Assembly (NCBI GenBank): GCA_900544685.1
Contig: UQWA01000008.1
Location: 33,061-97,060, forward strand
Source: an uncultured Lachnospiraceae bacterium
Lineage (GTDB): Bacteria; Bacillota; Clostridia; Lachnospirales; Lachnospiraceae
Length of the DNA stretch: 64,000 nucleotides
Direction: 5' to 3'
Of this stretch, positions 45,007 to 54,673 are shown one piece after another. Under the pieces are notes generated by a model. The model was not told the origin of the DNA. It was given only the letters and a program-made list of their open reading frames with translations, and searched no databases. The position numbers and the translations under genes are program-made. Numbering within the stretch: the first letter of the stretch is position 1; each line of letters opens with the position of its first letter.

Positions 45007-46182
45007 ATGGAAAGATTACTACATACGCCGGATGGTGTCCGGGATATTTACAACGATGAATGTGAAAGAAAACTGAAGCTCCAGAATAAGCTTCATGAGG
45101 TCCTGAAAGGGTATGGGTACCGGGATATTGAGACTCCGACTTTTGAATTCTTTGATGTATTTAACAAGTCAGTGGGAACGACTCCTTCCAAGGATCTATA
45201 CAAGTTTTTTGACAGAGAGGGAAATACACTGGTGCTCAGACCGGATATCACTCCGTCTATTGCAAGAGCAGTATCGAAGTATTTTCAGCAGGAGAAGGGT
45301 GAGATCAGACTCTGCTATCAGGGAAATACTTTTATCAATAATTCCAGTTATCAGGGCAGACTGAAAGAGACTACACATTTGGGGGCAGAATTCATCGGCG
45401 CAGATTCTCCTCAGGCAGATGCCGAGATCGTTGCTATGGTGGTGGACTGCCTGAAGAACGCCGGACTGAAGGAACTGCAGATCAGTGTAGGGCAGCTGGA
45501 TTATTTCAAGAGTATTTTAAAGGATGTTATTATAGATGAAGAATCAGAAGGAAAGTTAAAAGATTTTATAGCCAACCGAAACATTTTTGGTGTGGAATCC
45601 ATTTTGGATCAGTTAGAGATCCATGGAAAAGTAAGAGATGCACTGATGGCACTTCCGGAACTGTACGGTTCTGTGGATATTCTGGAGAAAGCCATGGCGT
45701 ATGCGACGAATAAAGAAGCGAAAGCAGCTATTGTACGGCTAAAAGAGATCTACCGCATTCTGGAATACTATGATGTTACACAGTACGTCAGCTTTGACCT
45801 GAGCATGCTGAGCAGATATAATTATTATACTGGTATTTTTTTCCGTGGTTATACATATGGAAGCGGAGATGCAGTGGTAAAAGGCGGACGTTACGATAAC
45901 CTTCTGAAGCATTTTGGAAAGGATGCTCCGTCCATTGGATTCGTAGTGGTAATTGATGAACTGTTGTCAGCTTTAAAGCATCAGAAAATAGAACAGGATG
46001 GATGTGATGAGATCCTTATCGTACCATATGACTGTAACCATGAACGAATCGCAGTACAGCTTGCATGTACTATGCGCCATCAGGGAAAACATGTGGTATT
46101 AAAAGAATGTAGCAGAGAATTCGGACCTGAACAGGCGACCATTCTGAATAAGCTGATAAAAGAATATCTGACAGAGAAATAG
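45007..46182 (+). CDS. hisZ: ATP phosphoribosyltransferase regulatory subunit HisZ
   Basis: 391 residues, HisRS-like but without tRNA charging. [18 protein letters not shown] at 5-22, [19 protein letters not shown] at about 76-94, and the [12 protein letters not shown] region are kept. HisZ activates the short HisG encoded next, the two forming an octamer. AGGAG precedes ATG. First gene of a five-gene run. Confidence 0.9.
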   Translation: MERLLHTPDGVRDIYNDECERKLKLQNKLHEVLKGYGYRDIETPTFEFFDVFNKSVGTTPSKDLYKFFDREGNTLVLRPDITPSIARAVSKYFQQEKGEIRLCYQGNTFINNSSYQGRLKETTHLGAEFIGADSPQADAEIVAMVVDCLKNAGLKELQISVGQLDYFKSILKDVIIDEESEGKLKDFIANRNIFGVESILDQLEIHGKVRDALMALPELYGSVDILEKAMAYATNKEAKAAIVRLKEIYRILEYYDVTQYVSFDLSMLSRYNYYTGIFFRGYTYGSGDAVVKGGRYDNLLKHFGKDAPSIGFVVVIDELLSALKHQKIEQDGCDEILIVPYDCNHERIAVQLACTMRHQGKHVVLKECSREFGPEQATILNKLIKEYLTEK

Positions 46183-46193
46183 GGGAAAGATGG

Positions 46194-46829
46194 ATGCGTT
46201 ATTTAACATTTGCACTGACCAAGGGGAGACTTGCCAAGCAGACCCTTGCACTTTTGGAACAGGTAGGTATCACCTGCGAAGAAATGAAAGATACCGATTC
46301 AAGAAAACTGATTTTTGTAAATGAAGAATTAAAGTTAAAGTTTTTTCTGGCAAAGGGACCGGATGTGCCGACTTACGTAGAATACGGGGCAGCAGATATC
46401 GGTGTAGTAGGAAAAGATACCATAGATGAAGAAAACCGCAAACTTTATGAAGTATTGGACCTGGGATTCGGGAAATGCCGTATGTGTGTCTGCGGCCCGG
46501 CTGAGGCAGCAGAGCTTCTGAAGCATCAGCAGCGTATCCGTGTGGCAACCAAATATCCGAGAATTGCAAAGGAATATTTTTATAATAAAAAGTGTCAGAC
46601 GGTTGAGATCATCAAGCTGAATGGTTCCATTGAGCTGGCACCTATCGTGGGATTATCTGATGTGATAGTAGATATTGTAGAAACCGGATCTACCTTAAGA
46701 GAAAACGGCCTTCAGGTGCTTGAAGAAGTATGCCCGCTTTCAGCAAGAGTCGTGGTAAACAGAGTCAGCATGCAGATGGAGAGTGAACGAATTACAGAGA
46801 TTCTGAACAAGTTAAAAGCAGTATTATAA
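46194..46829 (+). CDS. hisG: ATP phosphoribosyltransferase, short form
   Basis: 211 residues, lacking the C-terminal regulatory domain, as expected with His[23 protein letters not shown] at 4-25, [17 protein letters not shown] around 67-83 and the PRPP-binding stretch [21 protein letters not shown] near 160-180. It catalyses the first step of histidine synthesis. Confidence 0.95.
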   Translation: MRYLTFALTKGRLAKQTLALLEQVGITCEEMKDTDSRKLIFVNEELKLKFFLAKGPDVPTYVEYGAADIGVVGKDTIDEENRKLYEVLDLGFGKCRMCVCGPAEAAELLKHQQRIRVATKYPRIAKEYFYNKKCQTVEIIKLNGSIELAPIVGLSDVIVDIVETGSTLRENGLQVLEEVCPLSARVVVNRVSMQMESERITEILNKLKAVL

Positions 46830-46850
46830 TTAATACAGGAGGAGTCAGAA

Positions 46851-48140
46851 ATGAGAATTGTAACACTGACACAGGAGTCAAAGGACAATCTTCTGGAAGA
46901 TTTATTAAAAAGAAGTCCGAACAACTATGGCACTTATGAGGATAAAGTAGCTGCGATTGTAGATGACGTAAGAAAGCGTAGAAATGAAGCAGTATTTGAA
47001 TATACCGAGAAGTTTGATCATGCAAAGATCAATGCATCCAATATCCGTGTGACAAAGGAAGAACTGGAAGAAGCCTACAGCCAGGTAGATCCGGAACTGC
47101 TGGAAGTCATTCGTAAAGCGCTGGTAAATATTCGCGCCTACCATGAAAAGCAGAAACGGACAAGCTGGTTTGACAGCAAGGAAGACGGAACTCTTCTTGG
47201 TCAGAAGATTACGCCACTGGCAAGAGTTGGTGTTTACGTACCTGGTGGAAAGGCTGTGTATCCTTCTTCTGTATTGATGAATATTGTACCGGCAAAGGTA
47301 GCAGGTGTAGGGAAGATTGTGATGACTACACCGTGTAATGCAGAAGGAAAAGTGAATCCTACCACATTGGTGGCGGCAAACGAAGCCGGAGCCGATGAAG
47401 TCTATAAGGTAGGAGGGGCACAGGCAATCGCAGCACTTGCTTTTGGAACAGAATCCATTGAAAAAGTAGACAAGATCGTAGGACCGGGTAATATCTATGT
47501 GGCACTTGCCAAAAAAGCAGTGTATGGTTTTGTCAACATTGATTCCATCGCAGGACCAAGTGAGATTCTGGTGCTTGCTGATGAGACTGCCAATCCACGT
47601 TTCGTGGCAGCGGATCTTCTTTCCCAGGCAGAACATGATGAGATGGCATCAGCCATTCTGATCACGACAAGTATGGATCTGGCAGAGAAGGTATCGGAAG
47701 AAGTGGATGGATTTGTAAAAGTATTATCCAGAAAAGAGATTATCCAAAAATCACTGGATCAGTTCGGATACATTCTGGTAGCTGAAAATATGCAGGATGC
47801 CATTGATGCGGCAAATGAGATTGCTTCTGAGCATCTGGAGATCGTAACAGCAAATCCGTTTGAAGTGATGACAAAGATCCGTAATGCCGGAGCAATCTTC
47901 ATTGGAGAATACAGCAGCGAACCTCTGGGAGATTATTTTGCAGGACCAAACCATGTTCTGCCGACCAACGGAACATCCAGATTTTTCTCACCTCTGAATG
48001 TAGACGATTTTGTAAAGAAATCCAGTATTGTTTACTACTCCAGAGAAGCGTTGGAAGCAGTACATCAAGATATTGAAAAATTTGCAAAAGCAGAGCAGCT
48101 TACTGCTCATGCTAATTCTATACATGTAAGGTTTGAGTGA
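46851..48140 (+). CDS. hisD: Histidinol dehydrogenase
   Basis: 429 residues, normal. It oxidises histidinol to histidine in two steps with a zinc ion. PLARVGVYVPGGKAVYPSSVLM around 122-143, KVGGAQAIAALAFGTESI, VGPGNIYVALAKKAV, DSIAGPSEILVLAD and LLSQAEHDEMASA are all present. A 71-base gap with GGAGG precedes hisB. Confidence 0.97.
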   Translation: MRIVTLTQESKDNLLEDLLKRSPNNYGTYEDKVAAIVDDVRKRRNEAVFEYTEKFDHAKINASNIRVTKEELEEAYSQVDPELLEVIRKALVNIRAYHEKQKRTSWFDSKEDGTLLGQKITPLARVGVYVPGGKAVYPSSVLMNIVPAKVAGVGKIVMTTPCNAEGKVNPTTLVAANEAGADEVYKVGGAQAIAALAFGTESIEKVDKIVGPGNIYVALAKKAVYGFVNIDSIAGPSEILVLADETANPRFVAADLLSQAEHDEMASAILITTSMDLAEKVSEEVDGFVKVLSRKEIIQKSLDQFGYILVAENMQDAIDAANEIASEHLEIVTANPFEVMTKIRNAGAIFIGEYSSEPLGDYFAGPNHVLPTNGTSRFFSPLNVDDFVKKSSIVYYSREALEAVHQDIEKFAKAEQLTAHANSIHVRFE

Positions 48141-48211
48141 TGAGAGGAATGGCGTTTCAGAACGCAAAATAAGAGGTCATTCGCAGAGCATAAAGAAGGA
48201 GGAAACAGATT

Positions 48212-48802
48212 ATGGCAGATCGCAGCGCAGAAATCAAAAGATTTACTTCAGAGACAGAAATAAAATTAAGTTTCTGCATTGATGGACAGGGTGACTTTCA
48301 TCTGGATTCCGGCATTCCATTTTTTGATCATATGTTAAATGGATTTACCAGACATGGATTATTTGACTTAAGCGGAACGATACGGGGAGATATTGAGGTA
48401 GATTCTCACCATACGATAGAAGACACCGGAATTGTCCTGGGAGAAGCAATTAAGGAAGCAATCGGTGATAAAAGAGGAATCCGCAGATTCGGACAGGCAA
48501 TTCTGCCGATGGATGACGCGCTGGTACTCTGTGCCATTGATCTGTCCGGAAGACCGTATTACAGCTCAGATCTTACCTTTACCTGTGAAAAAATCGGAGA
48601 TATGGATGCAGAAATGGTGCGTGAATTCTTTTATGCCATTTCCTATACGGCAGGAATGAACCTGCATTTTAAGCAGTTATCCGGTGTTAATAACCATCAT
48701 ATTGCAGAGTGTGCATTTAAGGCATTTGCAAAGGCTCTGGATATGGCGACCGGATATGATGAAAGAATTACAGGAGTATTATCTACGAAAGGAAGTCTGT
48801 AA
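48212..48802 (+). CDS. hisB: Imidazoleglycerol-phosphate dehydratase
   Basis: 196 residues, single-domain form without HisB-N phosphatase. GIPFFDHMLNGFTRHG around 32-47, DSHHTIEDTGIVLGEA around 71-86, AECAFKAFAKAL around 170-181; these give the Mn-binding His/Glu cluster. Histidinol-phosphate phosphatase must be elsewhere. Followed three bases later by the HisIE fusion. Confidence 0.95.
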   Translation: MADRSAEIKRFTSETEIKLSFCIDGQGDFHLDSGIPFFDHMLNGFTRHGLFDLSGTIRGDIEVDSHHTIEDTGIVLGEAIKEAIGDKRGIRRFGQAILPMDDALVLCAIDLSGRPYYSSDLTFTCEKIGDMDAEMVREFFYAISYTAGMNLHFKQLSGVNNHHIAECAFKAFAKALDMATGYDERITGVLSTKGSL

Positions 48803-48805
48803 AAT

Positions 48806-50023
48806 ATGAAAGAATCCAATGCAAAAAATCTTCTTGCACATATTTTTATGAAAAACGGAAAAGCAGTAACAGGGCTTACAAATTTTCATATTCTGGGAGA
48901 ACGTTCTATTCCGGAACTGGCAAAATACTATGAGCATAAAGGTGCTGATGCACTAATTCTGTTTGATTTATCGAAATCCGAAGAAGAACATAAACTTCAC
49001 CAGAGAATCATCAAATGTCTGTGTGGAAGAAGCCAGATTCCGGTAATTGCGGGCGGACATATTGAGGGACTTCATGATATGGAAGCACTGGTGGATATGG
49101 GATGTGACCGGGTATTCCTGAATATGTCAAAAGAAGAAAACAGAGATTTGCTGCCAGAGGCACGTAAACAGTTTGGAAAAGAACATATCGCTGTCTGCAT
49201 CAATGATTTTACTTTTCCAAAAGAGGAGAACGACCGAATTGAAAAGTATGCCGAAGAGGTGATTCTTCTTGGAGATAACCGCCATCTTTATGAGGCTGTG
49301 CGCAGTCTTCCGGTCACCTGTATTCCGTTGATGGATCTGGTAGATTATCAGAAGGTATACGTATTGCTGAAAGAAAAAAATGTGTCTGGCATTTCCGGCA
49401 ATGTGATTTCGAATACAGAAGTAGATCTCTTTGAATTAAAAGACCTGCTCCAGATGAAGGGAATCCCTATGAAACAGCAGAGGTCTGCTATTGCCTGGTC
49501 AGATTTTAAGCTGAACAGTGACGGGCTGATTCCGGTTATCGTGCAGGATTATCGCAATGGAGAAGTGTTGATGCTGGCATATATGAACGAAGAAGCTTTT
49601 GATAAGACAGTCAAAACAGGGCGCATGACCTACTGGAGCAGAAGCCGTCAGGAACTGTGGATCAAAGGAGAAACATCCGGACATTTTCAGTATGTAAAAC
49701 GTCTGTCCATAGACTGCGACAATGATACAATTCTTGCCTATGTCGTACAGGTAGGAGCTGCCTGTCATACCGGTAACCGAAGCTGTTTTTACCGGGATCT
49801 GATGAAGAAAGAATATGATACAGTTGATCCAATGAATACCCTTCGGAATTTGTACGAAAAGGCAGAGCATAAAAAAGCAGCACTGATTGACCATACTTCT
49901 GTAAAGAAACAGGCAGCAGATGTTCTGTATCATATGACAGATCTGATGGCAGAATATCAGGTAAGCTGGGAAGATGTGACAGAAGAGATTGACAGGAGAG
50001 AAAAGAAGCACAAAGAAGGTTAA
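48806..50023 (+). CDS. hisIE: Fusion: degenerate HisF/HisA-like barrel + HisIE
   Basis: 405 residues. Residues about 228-305 are a phosphoribosyl-AMP cyclohydrolase ([41 protein letters not shown]) and about 310-400 a phosphoribosyl-ATP pyrophosphatase (HisE). The first 225 residues are related to HisF/HisA barrels ([42 protein letters not shown]), but the catalytic Asp of LDVKDG is Phe (HIFMKNG) and the second Asp is Asn (VCIND), so the barrel is likely inactive. No hisA, hisF, hisH or hisC lies in this run. A terminator follows. Confidence 0.88.
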   Translation: MKESNAKNLLAHIFMKNGKAVTGLTNFHILGERSIPELAKYYEHKGADALILFDLSKSEEEHKLHQRIIKCLCGRSQIPVIAGGHIEGLHDMEALVDMGCDRVFLNMSKEENRDLLPEARKQFGKEHIAVCINDFTFPKEENDRIEKYAEEVILLGDNRHLYEAVRSLPVTCIPLMDLVDYQKVYVLLKEKNVSGISGNVISNTEVDLFELKDLLQMKGIPMKQQRSAIAWSDFKLNSDGLIPVIVQDYRNGEVLMLAYMNEEAFDKTVKTGRMTYWSRSRQELWIKGETSGHFQYVKRLSIDCDNDTILAYVVQVGAACHTGNRSCFYRDLMKKEYDTVDPMNTLRNLYEKAEHKKAALIDHTSVKKQAADVLYHMTDLMAEYQVSWEDVTEEIDRREKKHKEG

Positions 50024-50047
50024 AGAATCTGTTCTGACAAATATTGA

Positions 50048-50087
50048 GACGGAGTTTTTTGCAGAGATAGCAAAAGCTCCGTCTTTT
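50048..50087 (+). terminator. Terminator of the his run
   Basis: GACGGAG (50048-50054) pairs with CTCCGTC (50077-50083), with inner TTGC/GCAA pairing, followed by TTTTA. Confidence 0.88.
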
Positions 50088-50158
50088 ACCATACCAGAAA
50101 GGTATGATAAAAATACAAAAACAGTATTGCGGTTTGACGAAAAACAGAATGAAATATG

Positions 50159-50186
50159 TTGAAAATTATGCAGATTATACTATAAT
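50159..50186 (+). promoter_or_regulatory. Promoter of the cstA-like gene
   Basis: TTGAAA (50159-50164), 16 bases, TATAAT (50181-50186), 32 bases before the start codon. Confidence 0.7.
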
Positions 50187-50218
50187 AGATATGATGAAAA
50201 CACATGGGAGGTGTTGTT

Positions 50219-51661
50219 ATGTTAAGTTTTATTATTTGTTTTGCCCTGTTGTTAGGTGGGTATTTTGTCTACGGCAAAGTAGTGGAAAACACTTTTGCAC
50301 CGGATGACAGAGAGACACCGGCAGTCAGGATCAATGATGGCGTAGACTATGTTGTCATGCCGCAGTGGAAGCTGTTCCTGGTACAGCTGCTGAATATTGC
50401 AGGACTGGGTCCAATCTTTGGCGCCATGCAGGGAGCTTTGTGGGGACCGGTTGTATTTTTATGGATTACCTTCGGTACGATCTTTGCCGGTGGTGTTCAT
50501 GACTATTTTTCCGGCATGCTTTCTGAACGAAATGACGGAGCATCGATTTCAGAGGTATGTGGTATTTACCTCGGTGGCGTGATGAAAAATGTGATGCGTG
50601 TATTCAGTGTCGTTCTGTTGGTTATGGTAGGTACCGTATTTGCGGTAGGACCTGCAGGTCTGATTGTAACACTGTTAAAGAACGCCGGTATCAGCGGAAC
50701 GTTTTCCAGCACAGAAGTATGGCTGTGGATCATTCTGGCATATTATTTTATCGCAACTTTTATTTCTATTGACAAGATTATCGGACGTATTTATCCGATA
50801 TTTGGTATTTGCCTGATTGTTATGGCAATTGGTGTTATCTTTGGTATCTTTACCAATCCTGCATATACGATTCCAGAGATCTGGAGTAACTTTACGAATA
50901 TGCATCCGGATGGAAAACCAATCTGGAGCTTCATGTTCATTACGGTAGCATGTGGTGCGATTTCCGGTTTCCATTCCACACAGTCACCATTGATGGCACG
51001 TTGTATGAAGTCAGAAAAACAGGGACATTTTGTATTTTACGGTGCCATGGTAGCAGAAGGTGTGATTGCTTTGATCTGGGCTGCAGCAGGCTGTGCAGTA
51101 TATGAAGTAACAGGTGGCTTAAGCACAGGATTAAAAGAGATCCTCGCAAACGGACAGTCTGCAGCCATTTATGATGTATGTATTAAGACCATGGGTTCTG
51201 TAGGTGTTGCGCTGGCTATGATCGGTGTTATTGTATGCCCGATTACTTCAGGTGATACAGCATTCCGTAGTGCACGTCTGGTATTGGCAGACTGGTTCAA
51301 GATTGACCAGAACAAGATTCAGAAACGTCTGGTACTTTGTGTGCCGTTGCTGGCAGCCGGTGCATTCATCGGACATTTGGATTATGCGATTGTATGGAGA
51401 TACTTCAGCTGGACCAACCAGACTCTGGCAATGATCGTATTATGGACTGCAAGTATGTATCTGTATCGTGAGAAGAAGAATTACTGGATTACTGCAGTAC
51501 CGGCAACCTTTATGAGTGCAGTATCCATGACCTATTTTGTATGTGCATCTGAGTGTCTGGGACTCTCCACCACAATTGCATATCCGGCAGGAATCATTCT
51601 GGCAGCACTGTTTCTTGGTATCTTTCTTCATGCAACAAAGAAACCAGTGAAAGCTGCGTAA
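50219..51661 (+). CDS. Carbon-starvation CstA-family transporter
   Basis: 480 residues, about 12 membrane helices. FVYGKVVENTFAPDDRETPA at the start and QLLNIAGLGPIFGAMQGALWGP, FGTIFAGGVHDYFSGMLSERNDG, GAISGFHSTQSPLMARCMKSE and ITSGDTAFRSARLVLADWF are CstA signatures. CstA-family proteins import pyruvate or peptides in E. coli; the substrate here is not known. GGGAGGTG precedes ATG 50219, chosen over upstream in-frame alternatives. It has its own promoter and terminator. Confidence 0.92.
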   Translation: MLSFIICFALLLGGYFVYGKVVENTFAPDDRETPAVRINDGVDYVVMPQWKLFLVQLLNIAGLGPIFGAMQGALWGPVVFLWITFGTIFAGGVHDYFSGMLSERNDGASISEVCGIYLGGVMKNVMRVFSVVLLVMVGTVFAVGPAGLIVTLLKNAGISGTFSSTEVWLWIILAYYFIATFISIDKIIGRIYPIFGICLIVMAIGVIFGIFTNPAYTIPEIWSNFTNMHPDGKPIWSFMFITVACGAISGFHSTQSPLMARCMKSEKQGHFVFYGAMVAEGVIALIWAAAGCAVYEVTGGLSTGLKEILANGQSAAIYDVCIKTMGSVGVALAMIGVIVCPITSGDTAFRSARLVLADWFKIDQNKIQKRLVLCVPLLAAGAFIGHLDYAIVWRYFSWTNQTLAMIVLWTASMYLYREKKNYWITAVPATFMSAVSMTYFVCASECLGLSTTIAYPAGIILAALFLGIFLHATKKPVKAA

Positions 51662-51712
51662 AGAATAATGTAGCCGGGAAGATCTCAATATGAGACAAAT
51701 CAGCTGACTTAC

Positions 51713-51753
51713 ATAGATCAGGCGGGGGATGGACTCTCGCCTGGTCTGTTTTT
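51713..51753 (+). terminator. Terminator after the cstA-like gene
   Basis: AGATCAGGCG (51715-51724) and CGCCTGGTCT (51738-51747) pair over 10 bp with one wobble, followed by GTTTTTA. Confidence 0.88.
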
Positions 51754-51822
51754 AAAAAGTCTTGGCATTGAGTTGCGAGTACCGCACATCAGATCAGAAT
51801 AAGTGAAAAGAGAGAACAGATC

Positions 51823-52830
51823 ATGATTTTAACAAAGAAGCTTGGAGAAATGTCACTCCCGGAGGAGGAAATAAAACAGGATAAAAAGAATTGTCGGAAG
51901 TTTGGTCCGTGTGGTATTGGAAAGAAGGCACTGTATCTGAATAGCTTTTATATTGATCGTCAATATTATGTGCCAATCAAATCGGTTAACAGAATTTTCA
52001 AAAGAGTGGCTATGAGTAAAGGTGGATTTACCGGAAAGGGAATTTTTGGCACACTGCCATATCTGGTAGTGGAGTATGATAACGGAAAGCAAAAGCAGTG
52101 CAATTTTAAGCATGAAGAGGATGTGGATCGTCTGCTTGCTTTTGTGGAAACGAATTTTCCGAATATTCCACTGCATAGTGTAGAGGCAGAACGGAAGCTG
52201 GCCGAGAAAGCCCGACGTCTGGCTGAGAAGAAATATGTATCCAATCTGTCAGACGAAGCAAAAATGAGTATTCAGAATCTGGAGAAGGCAGAAAAATATC
52301 TTCACAGAAAGTCAGATCTATATCTGGATTTGAGTCAGTCAGCCAGGAAGAAGCGTATTTATGATCGCAGTAATCCGGCTTATAAATGGGTGGCACTGGC
52401 GATTACGGTTATGGGAGCAGGAGCATTTGCCTATGGTGTTTATGCACTGATCACCCATGCAGGATTTGGTATGTACTTTTTGTTATTTGGTCTGGCAGCA
52501 ATTTTCCTGTTTGCAGGAGCCAACGTTTTGCCAACATCAAAAAATAACAGAAGATATCTGGAACAGAAACTAAAAGATTCCATATATGCTATGGAACATT
52601 ATATTCAAACCTACCCGGATTTTCCGGTTCCGGCTTATTATGCCCATCCGATCGTTTTGAAACGTATGACAGAGATTTTGAAGGAAGGACGTGCAGAGAA
52701 CCTGGAAAGTGCTCTTCAGGTATTGAAGCTGGATTTAAAAGCATTAAATGCTAATGTCGTGGTAGAACAGGAAGAATACGATGAAGTAGTGGCAATTAAA
52801 TCAATGTTTCTGGTTATGGATTATAAATAA
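51823..52830 (+). CDS. Conserved membrane protein of unknown function
   Basis: 335 residues. A soluble N-terminal domain with KFGPCGIGKKALYLNSFYIDRQYYVP (PH/GRAM-like strand pattern, inference) and GTLPYLVVEYDNGKQKQCNFKHEEDVDRLL, a helical linker (EAERKLAEKARRLAEKKY), two membrane helices (about 186-206 and 212-232), then a helical cytosolic tail. The N-terminal domain may be a pleckstrin-like membrane-associated module. I do not recognise a named family. Own terminator; no clear promoter. Confidence 0.7.
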   Translation: MILTKKLGEMSLPEEEIKQDKKNCRKFGPCGIGKKALYLNSFYIDRQYYVPIKSVNRIFKRVAMSKGGFTGKGIFGTLPYLVVEYDNGKQKQCNFKHEEDVDRLLAFVETNFPNIPLHSVEAERKLAEKARRLAEKKYVSNLSDEAKMSIQNLEKAEKYLHRKSDLYLDLSQSARKKRIYDRSNPAYKWVALAITVMGAGAFAYGVYALITHAGFGMYFLLFGLAAIFLFAGANVLPTSKNNRRYLEQKLKDSIYAMEHYIQTYPDFPVPAYYAHPIVLKRMTEILKEGRAENLESALQVLKLDLKALNANVVVEQEEYDEVVAIKSMFLVMDYK

Positions 52831-52837
52831 AAGAATA

Positions 52838-52887
52838 AAACACAGCAGCTGTATGAGAAATGCATCTATGGCTGTTGTGTTTTTTTA
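52838..52887 (+). terminator. Terminator after the unknown membrane protein
   Basis: AACACAGCAGC and GGCTGTTGTGTT pair with one wobble, followed by seven T; an inner CATAG-type pairing extends it. Confidence 0.88.
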
Positions 52888-52916
52888 TGCAGCAGGAAAA
52901 TCTGTCTGAATGCACA

Positions 52917-52946
52917 TTGGCAGCTTCTTTGTTCTTATGTTAGAAT
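52917..52946 (+). promoter_or_regulatory. Promoter of the sensor-regulator genes
   Basis: TTGGCA (52917-52922), 18 bases, TAGAAT (52941-52946) with an upstream TG, giving an extended -10. It lies about 50 bases before the 7TM sensor gene. Confidence 0.65.
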
Positions 52947-52998
52947 AGAATCAGGAAATAAAAAATGGCGATTACTGTGGAAATTATGAGGTTGCGCA

Positions 52999-54654
52999 AT
53001 GGAATTGAGAAAAAATAAAAAATTATATTATTCGGTAATCAGTGTCTGTCTTCTTATCTGTGCAGCGGTAATCCGAGAACTAGCAAGAGAAGAAGACTAT
53101 ATTTTACTGGAAACAATATTACAGTTCAGTCGCCATCTGATTCATGCCGGTTTATTATTTATCTGGATGAGTACCATAAAGCAGAGGATTATGCAGGATT
53201 CTGTCAGACGTTATTTGCTGGCATCCTGCAGTTTGTTGATATTGTGGCTGTACATCCGAACCTGTAAATGGATGTTTTTCCCATCTGATACCTGGGCAAA
53301 TCGATACTGCTGGTATGCATATTATATAGCATTGATTTTTGTACCACTGTTTGGTGTATTCGTCATTCAGTGTCTTGGAAAATCAGAGGATTATAAATTA
53401 CCTGAAAAATGGAAACTATTGTATCTTCCGGCCATAATATTGTTATTACTGGTATTTACCAATGATCTTCATCAGCTTGTTTTTTGTTTTCCGGACGGAT
53501 CAGCATTTTCAGATGATTATTATACATATGGTTCCTGCTATCTGCTTGTTTCAGGATGGAGTATTTTGCTTGGACTGTACTTCGTTTTGTCATTATTGCG
53601 GCAATGCCGTGCACCGGGGCGTCCATGGTTTCAAAAAATCCCGGTTCTGGTTATGCTGTTAGAAGTTGCCGTTACTATTTTATATTGTATGAATATATTG
53701 AAGTGTGATGTGACTGCACTGAACTGTGCTATGATTGTTCTTTTGCTGGAGAGTTGCATACAAAGTGGATTGATTCGTTCGAATTCCCAATATGACCGTT
53801 TGTTTGAAATTGCAAATATTGAAGCACACATTGCAGATGAAAAGGGAAAGATACGTTATGTATCCGGTCAGGCACAACAACCGGAAGCACAAGTTCGGAC
53901 CTGGATGACTGATTTGGAACATGAGGGGATCGTTATGGATGGAAAAAGACTGAAATGTGCAAAGTTAACCAGAGGATGGATTCTTTGGTGGGAAGATATT
54001 TCAGAAATCATGACATTCACAGAAGACTTGGAGAACGCCAGAAAACAATTATCGGAGAAAAACGATCTGATGAAGGCGGAACTGGAGCTTCGCGAAAAGA
54101 AGTTGCAAGTCGAAGAAAAAAATCGTCTATATGACCGTATTACAGAAGAAGTCACAAAACAGTTAGATCAGGTAGAGCAGTTATTAAAAAAGAAAGATGA
54201 AAAGAAAGAGAAGAAGCAGTTAGCACATATTTGTGTATTAAGTGCCTATATCAAACGGAGATGCAATCTTGCATTGCTTGCAGAAAATTCAGCCCTGCTG
54301 CAGGCAAAGGAATTAAGTTATTGCCTGAAAGAGTCTGCTGAAATGATACAGCTTTATGGAACAATGGTTTCTGTAGACAGTTCTTGCCAGGGAGAAACGA
54401 AGGCAGAATATCTGATTGCTGTATATGATACATTTGAACAGCTGATTGAACAGATACTGGATCAGACAGATGCAATGCTTTTGAATGTTCACGTGTTAAA
54501 TAATCAAATTTGTATGAAAATCCAGATGAATCTGGAAAAAGACTGGAACATACCACAATGGAACTTCTGGTATGCAGTGGGAGGCAGCGTGAACATACAA
54601 CAAATGAAAAAAACCTGGTATTTTGAATTTACGATGAAATCAGATTTGGTGTAA
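52999..54654 (+). CDS. 7TM histidine-kinase-like sensor without visible ATPase motifs
   Basis: 551 residues. Seven hydrophobic helices over about 8-255 form a HisKA_7TM-type sensor; then a short PAS-like piece (about 258-325), a coiled coil (about 335-400, LEKKL-type heptads) and a helical DHp-like part with QLAHICVLSAYIKRRCNLALLAE. The C-terminal 90 residues look like a remnant HATPase fold (EYLIAVYDTFEQLIEQIL ... NNQICMKIQ) but the N box and both glycine boxes are absent. A dead or regulatory kinase is inferred. It is followed 19 bases later by a normal kinase, so the two may act together. Confidence 0.8.
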   Translation: MELRKNKKLYYSVISVCLLICAAVIRELAREEDYILLETILQFSRHLIHAGLLFIWMSTIKQRIMQDSVRRYLLASCSLLILWLYIRTCKWMFFPSDTWANRYCWYAYYIALIFVPLFGVFVIQCLGKSEDYKLPEKWKLLYLPAIILLLLVFTNDLHQLVFCFPDGSAFSDDYYTYGSCYLLVSGWSILLGLYFVLSLLRQCRAPGRPWFQKIPVLVMLLEVAVTILYCMNILKCDVTALNCAMIVLLLESCIQSGLIRSNSQYDRLFEIANIEAHIADEKGKIRYVSGQAQQPEAQVRTWMTDLEHEGIVMDGKRLKCAKLTRGWILWWEDISEIMTFTEDLENARKQLSEKNDLMKAELELREKKLQVEEKNRLYDRITEEVTKQLDQVEQLLKKKDEKKEKKQLAHICVLSAYIKRRCNLALLAENSALLQAKELSYCLKESAEMIQLYGTMVSVDSSCQGETKAEYLIAVYDTFEQLIEQILDQTDAMLLNVHVLNNQICMKIQMNLEKDWNIPQWNFWYAVGGSVNIQQMKKTWYFEFTMKSDLV

Positions 54655-54673
54655 ATAGAGGAGAAACTTGAGA

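Noticed and set aside
48141..48211. Small gene between hisD and hisB
   Set aside because: No start with a ribosome site and useful length is present; the stretch holds only the hisB ribosome site.
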